Assembly: GCF_036898095.1 (NCBI RefSeq)
Contig: NC_090745.1
Span: 86,373,717 to 86,437,716, forward strand
Source: Palaemon carinicauda
Lineage: Eukaryota; Arthropoda; Malacostraca; Decapoda; Palaemonidae
Direction of reading: 5' to 3'
DNA: 64,000 bases
This document shows, one piece after another, positions 44,441-57,199 of the stretch. The notes under the pieces were generated by a model. That model was not told where the DNA came from, made no database searches, and saw only the letters and a list, made by a program, of their open reading frames with translations. Positions within the stretch are counted from its first letter, which is position 1, and every line of letters starts with the position of its first letter. Both the position numbers and the translations under genes were made by a program.

Positions 44441-44925
44441 TTCCCATCTAACTAACTTTTTAAACGTAAACTCCTTTGCATTTAGATCTTCCTGGACAAT
44501 ACCATCATGTTTGTAATGCTAGGTATGCAGTTAATTCTAATAATCATGCCTTCCTCATGAGGCTTGATACTACACAGTATTCTAGAAGTTTTATTCCAGC
44601 TGTGACCAAGTTGTGGAATGGTCTTCCTGATCGGGTAGTTGAATCGGTGGAACTTCAAAAGTTCAAACTTACAGAGAATGCTTTATCTGTCACTTTTTGT
44701 AGTTTATTTATGAAAGATCTATTTTAATGTAACTGTTCTTAAAATATGATATTTTAATTGTTCATTGCTTCTTTTGTAATTTACAGTATTTATTTCCTAT
44801 CCTTACTGGGCTATTTTTTCCTATTGGAGTCCTTAGACTTATAGCATCCTGTTTCTCCAACTAGGGTTATAGCTTAGCTTGTAGTGACAATAATGATAAT
44901 AGTAATAATTTTCATATTTTTATCA
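44440..44925 (+). mobile_element. LINE 3' end, family L3, copy 2, with RT C-terminus
   Basis: The open frame to the TAA at 44725-44727 ends ORF2 of a LINE. It reads CNARYAVNSNNHAFLMRLDT, then SFIPAVTKLWNGLPDRVVES, then LQKFKLTENAL, the standard end of a CR1/Jockey-type reverse transcriptase (xxWNxLPxxVxxxxxLxxFK). The untranslated part matches copies 1 and 3 (ggctattttttcctattgga, tttctccaactagggttata) and ends in imperfect taatgataatagtaataa. Confidence 0.85.
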
Positions 44926-45640
44926 TCGTTCCTTAACAAATCCTTTGTGTGGTCGCTGTTAGAGTAAAAATGCAAGTTATTGTTCTCCTTACACTAAATT
45001 GTAATATTATGCACCCAATAGCTGGAACACTTATTTGCATTCAGTTGCCTAACTTTTGTCATTTTACCTTGTTTAACCATAATTGTATTTACCAATTTGA
45101 GTTTTTAAGATGGTGCAATTATTGTAGTACAGTCTTTTATATAAATGTTTTCTGTGTAAAATAAATACTACACAGAAATATTTTCTTAGGGTTTTATGTA
45201 AGCTTATGTAATTACTTTTAATATTAGTTTGTTTCTACATGAATATAAACCCTTGTCCTTTAATAGGATCACGCTTTCAGCAAAGCTTATTACTGCTATT
45301 AAATTTCAACGTATTGGAGGTAGTTACTGCCGAGTGGCTGGAAGCCCCACCCACGTCACAGGTCACTGACCTCTCGCTTTGGTTTTTAGTTATCGAAGAG
45401 TACAGATATACTTCCAGAGCCCTCAACTCACTGTTTTAATCTTTTGCTCTTTCTTTAAGAAGGAAGGAAGGGTTTTCAGTGGTTTCCTGTTAACTATAGC
45501 TGTGGGACAGTTTTCTGCTGCATGACAGTTTTCTGTGCAAAACTGCCAGTATCTACAATCTTGTTTCTGTTAGAAACTACATTCCTGTTTGCAGTTTATT
45601 CCCTTGCTTATGTGGCCCAGTGATGACGATGATGATGATA
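44926..45640. other. Intron sequence, no gene seen
   Basis: AT-rich with no recognisable feature. Confidence 0.45.
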
Positions 45641-46960
45641 ACATTCCTAAGGAGGTTGGAAATCTTTAGCAATTAATGTAGATCATCAAATGAAGAAGGT
45701 TTTACTGCTGCAAAGTGTAAAGCAGAGGAGCGTCACCGTTCTACTCCCTTCATTGGCTTCCTGTTCGCACTAAAGTCATGTCACGTAGTTATGCTGGATC
45801 GTCATGGAGTTCCAGTGATCTCTTTCCCATTAGATCATTGGCATTAGCCCGAATGTCACTTGGGAGAACTTCAAGTTCCTCCTACACTTCTGCCTTCATG
45901 ACCACACTGCCGGTCAGTATAGAAGGGCACTACCGATCTTTTTCCCTTTATGGCAGAAAAGGTCCAAAGACAGATTAATAGGAATTGCACACTCCTACAG
46001 GATGGTGTCCTGACCTGTATGTGCTCACTCCTGCTCCCTGGCCTGTCTGCACAGGCCCACAAGCCCTCTTATGTTTGCTTGCTCACAAGACAAGATCTCT
46101 CATGGTAGCATGCCCTCACCTGTTCATACATGTGCCCATGAGCACTCTACTATGCACACATCCATGAAGTGGTTTCGTGTGCGCCCACCAGCATTATAGC
46201 CTTGACCACACTGAGTGTGGATAAATGCAGTGTTGCCATTGTAGCTGCAAAGAATTTCAGCCAGTGATTTGTCATGTTTTCAAGCAACACATTATTTCCT
46301 TTCTTCAGGGTTAACACAGCAGGAGAAGGGCATTTAAATCTGAATTTCAATACTGTACATATTTTTAATTTTATTTTTCAAGGATTAAATTAAAATAATC
46401 CTAATCTCTATTCATGTTATTTATTGTAATGGTACAAAGTGTTTTTTTTTATTATTCGTCATCAGTGTGACCACAGAGAGATGCCAGATATCATCATTTG
46501 ACCAGGTTTTAAACAAAAAACTACAAAATGGTATTACAGGTGCCCACAAGTGCTCGCCTTTGTGTACACAACCTTCTTATAGTGCTCCTTCACTTTCTAG
46601 TAAGGCCAGAGACATGAGAGTTTTATGTTTGCCCTCATCTGTTTGCCATCGCTCAAGCTTTTCTGTATGCGCACTCCTATAGGATTTCGTCCTCACTTAT
46701 TCAAGTGTGCCCACGAATGCTCTCCTGTGTGCACGCCCATGCGTGCTCTCTTGTATGCATACTGACAAGCGCTTCTGTGCGTGCATGCCGATAGACACTT
46801 GTGTACACTCGTGCCCTCACTTGTCCATGCAACCTTCTTCTGAAAGAGCACATTTTCCTTCTGGTAAAGCTTCTCCAGGTCACCTCGTGCATGGGAACGC
46901 ACCGCATGCTGGAGCTCCACAATTAGGTTCTGGTAATGTACCATGCTGTGGATCTCTATG
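45640..46960 (+). repeat. Decayed element with TGC/CAC-type short repeats
   Basis: Two stretches (46010-46200 and 46530-46810) consist of variants of gtgcccacaagtgctc, gcccatgcgtgctctcttgt and similar, irregularly spaced. Their style recalls the gag short-repeat arrays of DIRS copies B and D but with a third unit. A DIRS origin is possible but no RT or recombinase box is seen nearby. Confidence 0.45.
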
Positions 46961-47159
46961 CACTAGATCCCCCTTTCGCTATTTCTCCAAGATCAAGAAC
47001 TCAACACTCTCATAATATTCTTTGTAAGATTCTACCACACTCCGAGATTAGACAACAAGGAAAAGGCCTTCGAAGACATCCATGGAAACCAATCTATAGG
47101 AGTTGCCTAAGTGGGACTCTTACTGTTTCCTGCCCTGTGGAAGAGGTAGTGTAGTACCG

Positions 47160-47560
47160 AGTATTCTTATCGATATGAGATACAGTGCTTCACACCTGCT
47201 CCTTGTGCTCTTTTTCTCACAAGAAAGAACGTGTATACTGCCGGGAGGAATAGAGAGAGAGAGAGAGAGAGTGTGTGTGTGTGTTTTCTCGCATTTTGCG
47301 AGTTGATTGGGTTCATACTGGGAACTTTTCCATCAAGGATTTTAAGTATCGGTATATGGTACAGGTACAAACATACCTGCTACCTGTTCACAAGAAATGT
47401 TTGCTCACTGTTCGTAAGATAAAGGCCCCACTCTTCTGTCTCCTTCTTGAATAATCTCTTGCTTGTTTTCAGTAGAGAATGGGAAACTGTGCATACCGAA
47501 AGTTTTATTTTCTGAGACAAACTGGTATGTGCCACTTTTCCACCAGCGCTCGCTCTATTG
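47160..47560. repeat. Unclassified dispersed repeat, copy 2
   Basis: Similar to 21770-22020. Within it acctgctccttgtgctcttt (47193) and acctgctacctgttcacaag (47376) suggest an internal partial duplication. A short (GA)n(GT)n microsatellite lies at 47250-47284. Confidence 0.55.
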
Positions 47561-48790
47561 TTGGCACGAAAACTCTCCAACCAAGGCCAATTATTCTATC
47601 ATTCTGTTCCATTTTCGGACCAGCTAACGAGTATCCTAGGAGAAGAATGGCTCTTGGATGAATTATATAGATGTTACCAAAGAAGTCCAGGAAGACTAAA
47701 TGATAGAAGTCATTTGAGAGTGACTCCTATAGTTTTTCTACCCGACAAGAAGGGACTAGTGGGGACCAGGATGATTTGCCTCCCTGTTTTGGGGGGACAC
47801 TACCCTTCCTCATATAGCACAGAAGGAATAAGAGAAGATCCTTGCACACTTTCTTTCTGGCATCCAAGACATTAAACATCCTTTCCTTAAAGGCATGGAG
47901 ACGGAGGGCCCATTCCAGATTCATATGCACGAAGCCTGATATATCGGATTTATTTCAGCTCTCGGGAAGACTATGTCATGGGGCCAATTCTTGAAGGCAA
48001 GAGTCGGAAAATGATAGAATCATCTTCGACCTTTACCTACGGGAACATACCCATAGGTCCCAGGATTCTTCCATCCTTGGCCAGTTGGTAGTCGCTCAAC
48101 AGATTGTTTAGCAAACATAGCTCCTTCACAGGACAAAAAGCATCTCTTCTAAGGTAGTGGTCACAATGTAAGTCTAGAATGAGAGGTAAATCGCAAGGCC
48201 CATCATCCCCTTCTTTCTTCCCGTACCTTGGGGTGGAGCAGTCCACTCTGTTATATACTTGACTGGATGCTAGATTTAGGGGATCCACATGACTGAGCAA
48301 CTTTATTACAAAATAAGATTATTTTATAAGTTTTTGCCCCATCCTCCTAGATGATGGGAAAGATAGCTAAATGTACATTATGCAACCCTATTTCATAATG
48401 GCTATACATTTTGACAATATCTCCAGACTGATGTAGGTTTTCCTTGACATTTTCAGAGTTCCTAGTATTGTACTGACCTAGCATAACACCTGTTGCATCT
48501 TCACGGCCAGGTCGTTATGAGGTTGACAGGCGTTCTCACTTTCGTGGCTGTACAAGACCAAAGGGCTTTGACATTTCGCGGGATAGTAAACCAGCCTAAA
48601 GCTTAAGTCTCGTATTAAAGATCAAGGGTTTGTATTTGTGTAGGAACAAATAAAATTTTTTTTAAAGTAATTTGTATTTCTCCGAAATAAAACCAGAATC
48701 CTTCAAGTTTCACTTTCTGTAATAGGTTTGCCAGTACAACAGCTACCTGTTGAGATACTGGCCAGACAGTAATACATTGGATCCCTCTAT
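47561..48790. other. GC-neutral repeat-like stretch, not classified
   Basis: Open frames exist on both strands (47558-47875 plus, 48037-48300 minus) without a motif I recognise. The base composition differs from nearby intron, which suggests an old insertion. Confidence 0.4.
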
Positions 48791-48799
48791 CTGATTATG

Positions 48800-49375
48800 G
48801 CTAATTTTTCCTTTGCTTACATCTACTTTACACCGAATTGTCTGGCCTATTCTTTCCACATTCTCCTCTGTCTTACACCTGATAACACAGATTACCAAAA
48901 AATTCTTTGCTCAAGGGATTAAGTATTGTAATGTAATTTTTCAGTGGCTACTTTCCTTTTGGTGAGGGTAGAAAAGACTTGAGCTATGCTAACCAGCTCC
49001 TCTAAGAGAAGGACACTCCAAAATCAAACCATTGTTCTCTAGTCTTGGGTAGTGCCATAGCCTCTGTACCATGGTCTTCCACTGTCTTGGGTTAGAGTTC
49101 TCTTGCTTGAGGTTACACTCGGGCACACTATTTTATCTTATTTCTCTTAATCTTATTTTTTTTTAAAGTTTTTTTAGTTTATTTATGAAAGATCCTTTTT
49201 AATGTTACTGTTCTTAAAATATTTTATTTTAATTGTTCATTACTTCTCCTTTAGTTTATTTCCTTATTTCCTTTCATCACTGTGCTGTTTTTCCCTGTTG
49301 GAGCCCTTGGGCTTATAACATCTTGCTTTTCCAACTAGGGTTGCTGCTTAGCTAGTAATAATGATAATATTTCCT
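48800..49375 (+). mobile_element. LINE 3' end, family L3, copy 3
   Basis: Similar along its length to 39950-40480 (gaaggacactccaaaatcaa, catagcctctgtaccatggt, ttccaactagggttgctgct), ending in taataatgataatatt. No coding part is left. Confidence 0.85.
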
Positions 49376-49788
49376 AGGTTTAAGGTCGGCTAAAGCTCAG
49401 TAGCCTGTTGGATAGGCAGTTTTCCATGCCATTAGCTGTAACTGCTGCCACCATGTTAGTTTTAATAGCCATATCTAGCTTTGCTGAATGCATACTCCTA
49501 TTAAAGGATGCAGGTTTGTATAGTTAATAAAAATACAAATTACTCCAAGAATTTGTGATTTTAATAAGGTTGCACCTAGCACTATACTGTATCTATTTTT
49601 TTCAAAAACTGAAACGAGTACAGTAATGCACAGAAATTGCTACATCACCACAGACCCAGTCAGTTTTCATAAGTAAGGTGCTTTGAATACACTACTGTTT
49701 TTTAACACTGACAATTATTTTTAAGTTAAACTACTAATGCATTCCTGCTGTTCTTCATTGACTTCTGTATTTTCATTTCCCCCTTCAG
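49376..49788. other. End of the 21.9-kb intron, no feature seen
   Basis: It closes with a strong pyrimidine tract before the exon (ttttcatttcccccttcag). Confidence 0.5.
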
Positions 49789-49842
49789 GCGAGATCCTTA
49801 CCCTGGCCGGGTTGGCAAATTCCCTCACGCCAAAGCTGAAAG
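49789..49842 (+). CDS. OPA1: OPA1 short exon (54 bp)
   Basis: Strong acceptor, donor G|gtgtgt, phase 1 on both sides. The G from 27897 completes a Gly codon, giving GEILTLAGLANSLTPKLK, and the frame stays open into 54034. Being short, symmetric and in the processing linker of OPA1, it could be skipped without shifting the frame. In vertebrates short exons in this part of OPA1 are alternatively spliced and affect proteolysis. That this exon behaves alike is inference. The flanking introns are 21.9 kb and 4.2 kb. Confidence 0.78.
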
Positions 49843-50640
49843 GTGTGTAGAATACAAGAATCTTAGAAAGCCAACATGCCTACTTGAAGAGTATTCTATA
49901 GACTTATTTTAGGAATAGTGTTCTGCATTAATAATTTCAATCATTCATAGAAAGGGCAATGAATGATGGGAGAAAGTTGATAACATGTACAATGTTTTTA
50001 TATCAGTATGAAAGTGTGATTCTAAAGGTTTTAAGGTGTAAGGGGTATTGATTTTTACAGTATTTTAGTTAGGTCTTTTTAAGTTTACCTCTTGAGGCTG
50101 TTAGCAACTGGCTTTTTAAATGGGATGTTAAAGCATGTTCAGTATCACTGGATTGCTACATGTTTTGGAGAGCAGATATTTATAAGAGACATCTTATACT
50201 ACATGTATTTCTTATTATCTCCAAAAGGCTTGAATTTTATTTATGTTGTCTCGTAACATCCCCTTAATGTAAATTGTATTTTTGTTCTTATTTATATCTT
50301 TCTCTTGTGGCCAATATGAAAAATTTGAAGCATGCGGGTGAGTTACCTAGTTTTCAAATATGAAATCTGTTTTGATAAAATGTACAGTTCTGATAAGAAC
50401 TTAAGCAAAAAACTCATTTTGATATCATGGACCTAATATTTTTCAAAATTTATTGTTGTAAAATTCAATTCAACTTACTGTTACATGATTGGTGTTGTAA
50501 TTTCATTGTGTTCAGTTATAGTAAACCAGGACATTGAAAAAAAGCTTATATGATTAAGACAAGGAGTACATATACATATGTAGATCTTTTAAAATGCATA
50601 TTTTTGTCGTAAATCATGTTGAATGGATATTCAAGTTGAT
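49843..50640. other. OPA1 intron, no feature seen
   Basis: AT-rich. A second unrelated tgaag/cgggtg stretch near 50330 shows no exon. Confidence 0.45.
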
Positions 50641-51970
50641 TACTCTAGGTCATTTAAGCATTTTATTGATAATATAATTACTGTAATTGTAATATAATAT
50701 CTTATTGTATCCAGTAGAAGGAAAAGTGAGTTGGATATACTGGTAAAGGCTGTATTGCCTGAGGATGTAGTAAAGGTTGACCAAATCAAGACAAGAATAA
50801 GGAAGATTAAAATGATATTGATTAAGAAGGTGATGCATGTCTTTTCAGTCTACATGCTACAGTCAGGAAGACCAGTAGAAGAAAAGCTAGAATTTTTGAG
50901 AAAGACTGATGTAGTGACAGTGGGGCCTATTGTCAGATAGACATTGATGGGAAGAGATCTAAGAAGCCCCAGAGTGGACAGAATTGATATTTAGCATTTT
51001 ATTTATCGATAAAGTATAGAGGAAAAATATTAAGAAGAGAGCCAGTTTTAAATTTTTTTGAAAGTCAAAGATGGAAATTGGCAAATAATGCTAAATAGCC
51101 CAGAGAGAAGTTGAAAACACACAGGAGGTAAGAACCTGAAACAGATTGGTTTTATCATAAAAACAGATTAAAGGAGGAGATAGAGCCAGAAGACTTGGAA
51201 AAGTTTTATAGTAATGGTAAAAAAAAAAAAGGGATGAACTGCAGTGTGAAAATCTAGAAGAAAAATAAGACTTTGCAAACTTGCTCTGAAAACTATAAAA
51301 AGTACTATAGGAAAGTCTTGGAAAAACTATAAAGACAATCGTCAGTTTGCTTTTGTCAAAGAGATCAACAACAGAAAGTTTTTATGAGGTATTTATAGGA
51401 AAATTACCACATGAAGAAATTGTACTACAAATTTGTAGATCTTGCAAAGGCATTCAACAGAGTACATCGACAAGTGATTAAAGGGAAGTTATGCAGTCAG
51501 GGAGTACTGTACTGTAAAGGCACTTCAAGTTTGTGATTTAATTCTACCATAGCATTAGATCTGGAGGGAAGATACAAATATTAAAGTTCATCTAGAATTA
51601 TCAATGAATCATTTGCTGTTTATCATATTGATAGAGGAAGCTACAAAATATTACTAAATGTGTGGCCCATGGGAGTTGTATGCAGATGACTTAGTGTTGA
51701 TAGCTACATTATTAAGAAATGGTCAAAGAGTGGATTGGAGAAAAGTATGTAAAGCTAAATGAAGCTAATGATAATTGGAAAGAAAGAGAAGGAAAAATTA
51801 CAATCAGGACAGTGGTAGTATGGCTGTTTTGGGAAAAGTGTTTGGGTAAATTCTTTGCTCGTCTATTTAACATAAATAGCAAAGAAAATAAGAAATTTTG
51901 ATAAAGTGTGACCTTAGAATGTTGAGTTTCATAGCTAGGATACAGAGAAAAGATTATATTATTCAAAAGG
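50640..51970 (+). mobile_element. RTE-like LINE remnant in OPA1 intron
   Basis: Pieces of endonuclease and RT are readable on the plus strand: KKVMHVFSVYMLQSGRPVEE with KLEFLRKTD (50828-50915), then KLYYKFVDLAKAFNRVHRQV (about 51419-51478), the RT block with FxDLxKAFDRVxR, and PWELYADDLVLIA at about 51667-51706 with the YADD box kept. Stops and frame changes are frequent and both ends are unclear. Confidence 0.82.
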
Positions 51971-51974
51971 AATT

Positions 51975-54033
51975 AGAATAGAGCTGTATAAGGTAAAATA
52001 GAATGGAGAGAACTCCTTTTACATTTCACCTCCTGGAAAGGGAAGAGCCAAGGTAAAATAAATTATGATAATCCAGTAGAATATTTTTATAGTAACACAA
52101 ATGATGATTTGGTGCCAGTTCCGGTGTCTCTAAAGCTTTTGATTTTTTATATGTATTAATATCAGGATTTTTTAAAGGAAATGGGAGTGTTATGTATATT
52201 TCTTGGTTTTACTTGTATACAGAAACATTTGACAAAATATTCTGAAAGGTTTTTTAATCATATAAAAAATTAGATTGCATATGTAATATATTTGCATTAA
52301 AAGTAATCTTTCAAGTTTGTCTAAATTTTTTTCATGAATAGCAGAATAACATTGTCTTCTTTGGTAATTTTTTTTAATGAAATGCCAAATAATATTTAAT
52401 TTAATTTCAACATAGTAAAAAAGTTTGTCTAAGTAAATTTTTACGAGAAAAACATCTTTTTCAAGGGAATTATTTATGTAAAATTGTTGATTAGTAATTG
52501 ACTTGAGTAAAGTTACAGTTTGGGAAATAACTGTTTGAATCTTATCACTCAAAAACAGTTATTATTCAGGGTAAAGATGCCATTATAAATGAAATCTTAT
52601 GTCTGTATTGTAGCTAAATTTTACTATCAAATGTCATCATTATAAATAGTTTTTATAACACTTTCTATGGAGAGATTAGACTTGAAATGAGTTCTCCCCA
52701 CTCTTTTCTCACAGACTTTCTGCCTGGCTGAATTCCTTTCATCTTAGATCTTTATTTTCATATACTGTACTGTACTTGATTGTGTATACTTACACAGTAC
52801 AAGATGAAAATTTGCTTACCGGGTGCTTGATACTGATGCCCTTTTATATGCAAAGTACTGGTATATGTTAATAAACTGAAATTTATTATTTTGATTAATA
52901 TTATTATTATTATTTTTATGCAGCTGGCTAGCAAGACACCTTGACCTCACATTCTTAATTGTTATAGGCTGGACTTAAAGGTGCAGAATACTGATAGCAT
53001 GTGCTTAATTTGGTAATAGTAACTTACAATTAGACTTCACTAATGTTGTAAGTTCATTGTCTTTTTCAAAGATTTATCTACATGATACTGAAATTCTTTA
53101 ATGCAGTTACACACTAGTAATTAAATAGTGCTTTGTGCTTTTGGGCGGATTTTATATTTCATAATAATCTCGGAAAGTTTTTTTGTACTTCAAATTGTCT
53201 TTACCTCAGAAGTAATTCCTTTTTATGTGCTTATATGTCACTTTTGTTACTTAGGCCATTAATGAAAGTCAAAGGTTTTTTTGTATTGTACAACTAATGA
53301 TATTTCTTTCACAAATTTCTATTAATTTTACCAGAAAATTAATAATTAGACTTAAAATTGCCAAAAATAAGAGTGGAATAGAAATTCATCACTGGCACTT
53401 TGTTATATTGCAAATTTGTGAACAATTTGGTTTGTACTGGATAAATTACCAGTTCATATGAGTTATTAGTGACTGAGATACATCTTGAATTTCATTTTTC
53501 ATCTTGTTTAGTCATTCTGTTTTGTTTTAATTCTTAGTTGTAATGAGTCTTCTTATGTTAATTGAAGTGGAGAACTACAGTACTTACCATCGCCTTTACT
53601 TGTTATGCAGTATAATGGAGCATATGTTAGTGGAATAGAAATGGCAAAGATTTTAGATTTAATGCTTTATAAGTAGACAACAATGTAAATGTTGTCATTG
53701 TTGAATTGTTAACTAATGGGTTGATGTAACATAGTATTTATACTAATACTAATTGAATTTAGATTTTATTTTCATTTGTTGTAATGATTTATCATTTCAA
53801 GGTTCTTTGTTATTGAACTACCCTCAAATGCTGGGGAATGCTATACAGTATTAGCGTCAGGCTTTCTAAATCTTGGATTCTGCACACTCTGAAATTCCAT
53901 CAATCAAACTGCAGTGTTGAATATACTTTGTGTTAGATGTAGGAATGCAAAGCTTTCGAATGTTACTGTCCTTGTCATCTGTTTGATTCTGTATATTTTT
54001 CCCATTAACTGAAATATTTCTGTTTAATTCCAG
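51975..54033. other. OPA1 intron, no feature seen
   Basis: AT-rich. A (ATT)n stretch lies near 52897-52918. No coding support. Confidence 0.5.
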
Positions 54034-54114
54034 ATTTTTCATCTGATTTGAGGCAGCATGCAGTGTCATTTTCTGCCATGGGATCTGCTGCAGAAAAAGA
54101 GAGAGAGAAAGCTG
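54034..54114 (+). CDS. OPA1: OPA1 exon: lead into the coiled coil
   Basis: Acceptor gtttaattccag, donor G|gtaaga, phase 1 on both sides (81 bp). With the preceding G it opens with Asp: DFSSDLRQHAVSFSAMGS, then AAEKEREKA. The charged end leads straight into the helical residues of the exon at 57200. No stop is introduced in the joined frame. Like the exon before it, this one is short and symmetric, so exon skipping would keep the frame. Confidence 0.82.
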
Positions 54115-55337
54115 GTAAGACTTTTAAGATATTTCCACATAGTTTTTTGCTACAGCTTGACTGCATCGCTCTAATTTGGATTTGTCAATTTTCAAGCTGA
54201 TTTTAATTGAAATTACTCTGTTACAGATGTATTTTTGATTATTTCATCAGACTGATTGTCTCAATATTTGGCTTTTTATTTTGCAATCTTTTATTGCTTT
54301 AGCTGTTATGCATTGTTTTTTTGTAAATGCGTTACTCAGCTATTTGGAATACGTTAGTCTAAATGAGATTTAAGTAGATTGTTTACTGAAAAAAATCTAT
54401 CGTGGTTTTTGTTTTGTATTTGTGTGTCTGGATATATTTGAATTGTCGGTTTTACATTTCTGAGACAGCTGTCATCTGAGTTGCCACTGATTTCAGTATT
54501 GATATGAAAACTTGAATTACCTGCATTAAGCCAAGTGTGCAGGCTATGATGCAGTAGCCTTATTTTATTCAGAACAGAATTTCTTATTCCTCATTATCCT
54601 TGCTGAGTAGTAACTGCCATTTTCCTGTTTATGGGAATGAGGCATCAATTACATTTTGGTCATTTTAAAGTTAAAATATATCTAATGCTTGTTGATATGC
54701 TATAAAAAGTTCAGAATAGTCAATATGACAGTGAAATTCCTTAAAAATTATGTTCTGTTCATTCTTTCTATGAAAAAGCTCATCCATGATAGAAAATTAT
54801 AAATATAATTCTTGCAGAGATGTGTGTGGTGTAAACAAATCATCGACATCTTAATTCCACATTTCTTTCAGACGAAGCTGAGTGAAGTCATGTTAAATTT
54901 TAATTATTTTATATATCATATCAAGTATTTTTTCAGTTCACTCCTTTTCCATAAAGATAATACAGTTTGTATCGCAAGAACGAGCGTGGATTCTAAAGTG
55001 TATAGGTTAATTTTTTTGAGTATTTTTTTATGTATAAATTGTGCCTCATGTACGTTGTGTATTGTACTTAAAAGACAAAATGTTGTTCCTTTTCTAATAC
55101 AAAGTTATTGTATGCTTCTTTTTTGGGATAAGAATAGTTTTTTGTAAAACGAAGGATCAATATCGAACATTAAGTGTTAAATTTGCTCGAAGTTTTTCCT
55201 CATTTCACTACCTTATGGTTTTTGGGTTAAACAATTAATATACAGTCTTGATACAATTAGAAGTAAGGTGCTTTCATTTAAGGTATCATTAACACCTCCA
55301 TGGAAATTACCATAGGTGTCTTTTTGTAAATATTTTA
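54115..55337. other. OPA1 intron, no feature seen
   Basis: AT-rich, no supported feature before the LINE RNase H fragment. Confidence 0.5.
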
Positions 55338-55520
55338 TTGGAGTTAAAAAGAATGACTGACTTAGAATCCAGGTATCTTTTTATGGAACATGTAGCAGAA
55401 CATAGGGGATCGACTTTTATATATACTGATGGCTCCAAATCTGATGATGACGTTAGATTTGGAGTACATAGTAAAGGTTTTGATTGTAGAGGTGCACTTC
55501 CTCTAACACCTTCCATATGT
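55338..55520 (+). pseudogene. LINE RNase H fragment
   Basis: The frame reads STFIYTDGSKSDDDVRFGVH and SKGFDCRGALPL. TDGSK with the leading catalytic Asp is the start of an RNase H domain of the kind carried by I-type LINEs. Only this ~60-residue piece remains and it runs into the 338-bp tandem array. Confidence 0.8.
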
Positions 55521-56535
55521 GCAAAAATTTATCATTAATCGAATGCCAAGTAACAAACTACCAATTAGCTACGATGGTAAAGATGGGTTAATTTCAATTT
55601 AAGTACCAAACACCTGAATTCGACAGGTATAAGTACAGCAGAATTGTCATTGACTTTTATCATTCTTCGTGGCCAAGTGGTTTAGTCACTGGCGCTACAA
55701 GTTTGCCGGACCAGGGATCAATTCGCGGCCGGTCACAAGCTCTTGTCTTTGCGTGATTTCGCCTGGGGCTTTGATCCCGAGGTCGTTAAGAGAATCCAGA
55801 CATTAATGTAGCAAAAATATATATGGCTTATTTGAATATGAAAAACACGTCTAAATGTGCAAAAATTTATCATTATTCGAATGCCAAGTAACCAACTACC
55901 AATTAGCTACGATGGTGAAGATGGGTTAATTTCAATTTAAGTACCAAACACCTGAATTTGACAGGTATAAGTACAGCAGAATTGTCATTGACTTTTATCT
56001 TTCTTCGTGGCCAAGTGGTTTAGTAGTCACTGTCTCTACAAGTTTGCCGGACCAGGGATCGATTCCCGGCCGGTCACAAGCTCTTGTCTTTGTGTGATTT
56101 CGCCTGGGGCTTTGATCCCGAGGTCGTTAAGAGAATCCAGACATTAATGTAGCAAAATTATATATGGCCTATTTAAATATGAAACACGTTGAAATGTGCA
56201 AAAATTTATCATTAATCAAATGCCAAGTAACAAACTACCAATTAGCTACGATGGTGAAGATGGGTTAATTTCGATTTAAGTACCAAACACCTGAATTCGA
56301 CAGGTATAAGTACAGCAGAATTGTCATTGACTTTTATCATTCTTCGTGGCCAAGTGGTTTAGTCACTGTCTCTACAAGTTTGCCGGACCAGGGATCGATT
56401 CCCGGCCGGTCACAAGCTCTTGTCTTTGTGTGATTTTGCCTGGGGCTTTGATCCCGAGGTCGTTTAGAGAAGCCAGCCATTAATGTAGCAAAAATATATA
56501 TGGCTTATTTGAATATGAAAAACACGTCTAAATGT
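55521..56535 (+). repeat. Three tandem 338-bp units with tRNA-type promoter boxes
   Basis: Units start at 55521, 55859 and 56198, each opening gcaaaaatttatcatta. Each has a TGGCCAAGTGG A box (55670-55680, 56008-56018, 56347-56357) and, about 48-50 bases on, a B box that is GGATCGATTCC in units 2 and 3 (56056-56066, 56392-56402) but GGATCAATTCG in unit 1. This is the internal RNA polymerase III promoter of a tRNA-derived SINE. The array as a whole repeats with flanking sequence, so it grew by tandem duplication and not by three separate insertions. Confidence 0.88.
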
Positions 56536-56541
56536 GTAAAA

Positions 56542-56672
<131 letters not shown>

Positions 56673-56759
56673 TGTATTTGTGAAACCAGTTGGCCAAGTC
56701 AGAGGTGCAATTTAATGATAATTTTTGCTGTTAAATATAATTTTATTCTTATTTCTTTT

Positions 56760-57199
56760 TAAGATCTTGTCATAGTTACCTGCTCTAAGAACTTTTTGTT
56801 TGCAAGGCTGATTGCAATATATATTCTGTGAAGAGGGTTACTTATGGTTATACAGAACCATAAAATTACTCTAAATGAAATTTGATTTTTGTGTTATTGG
56901 TGTGATATGTTTCTTTTAATTTTTTTTTTTTTTTAATGCACATGTTCAATTATATTTTTACCTTCATTCACACTTCTGTATCCTAAACCTATTTATTGTT
57001 TGCATCCCCTTCCTTTAAGCCTTGCGAGTGTAAAACTTCATATGTGGAATCTGCTTTTATGATGTTGCTCTTAATAATGCATCTATTTCATATGTTTTGC
57101 AGAAAAAAAATTGTTTGAATTTGAACATTTATTTTAATGTATAATTGAATGTTGCATGCTATTCTAAATTCATTGGGCCATTTGAAAACCTTGTTGCAG
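56760..57199. other. OPA1 intron, no feature seen
   Basis: AT-rich with a T-run near 56921-56934. Confidence 0.5.

Noticed and set aside
55670..56402. Genuine tRNA genes in the 338-bp array
   Set aside because: A and B boxes are present, but I could not fit a full cloverleaf with a matched acceptor stem. A SINE origin is more likely.
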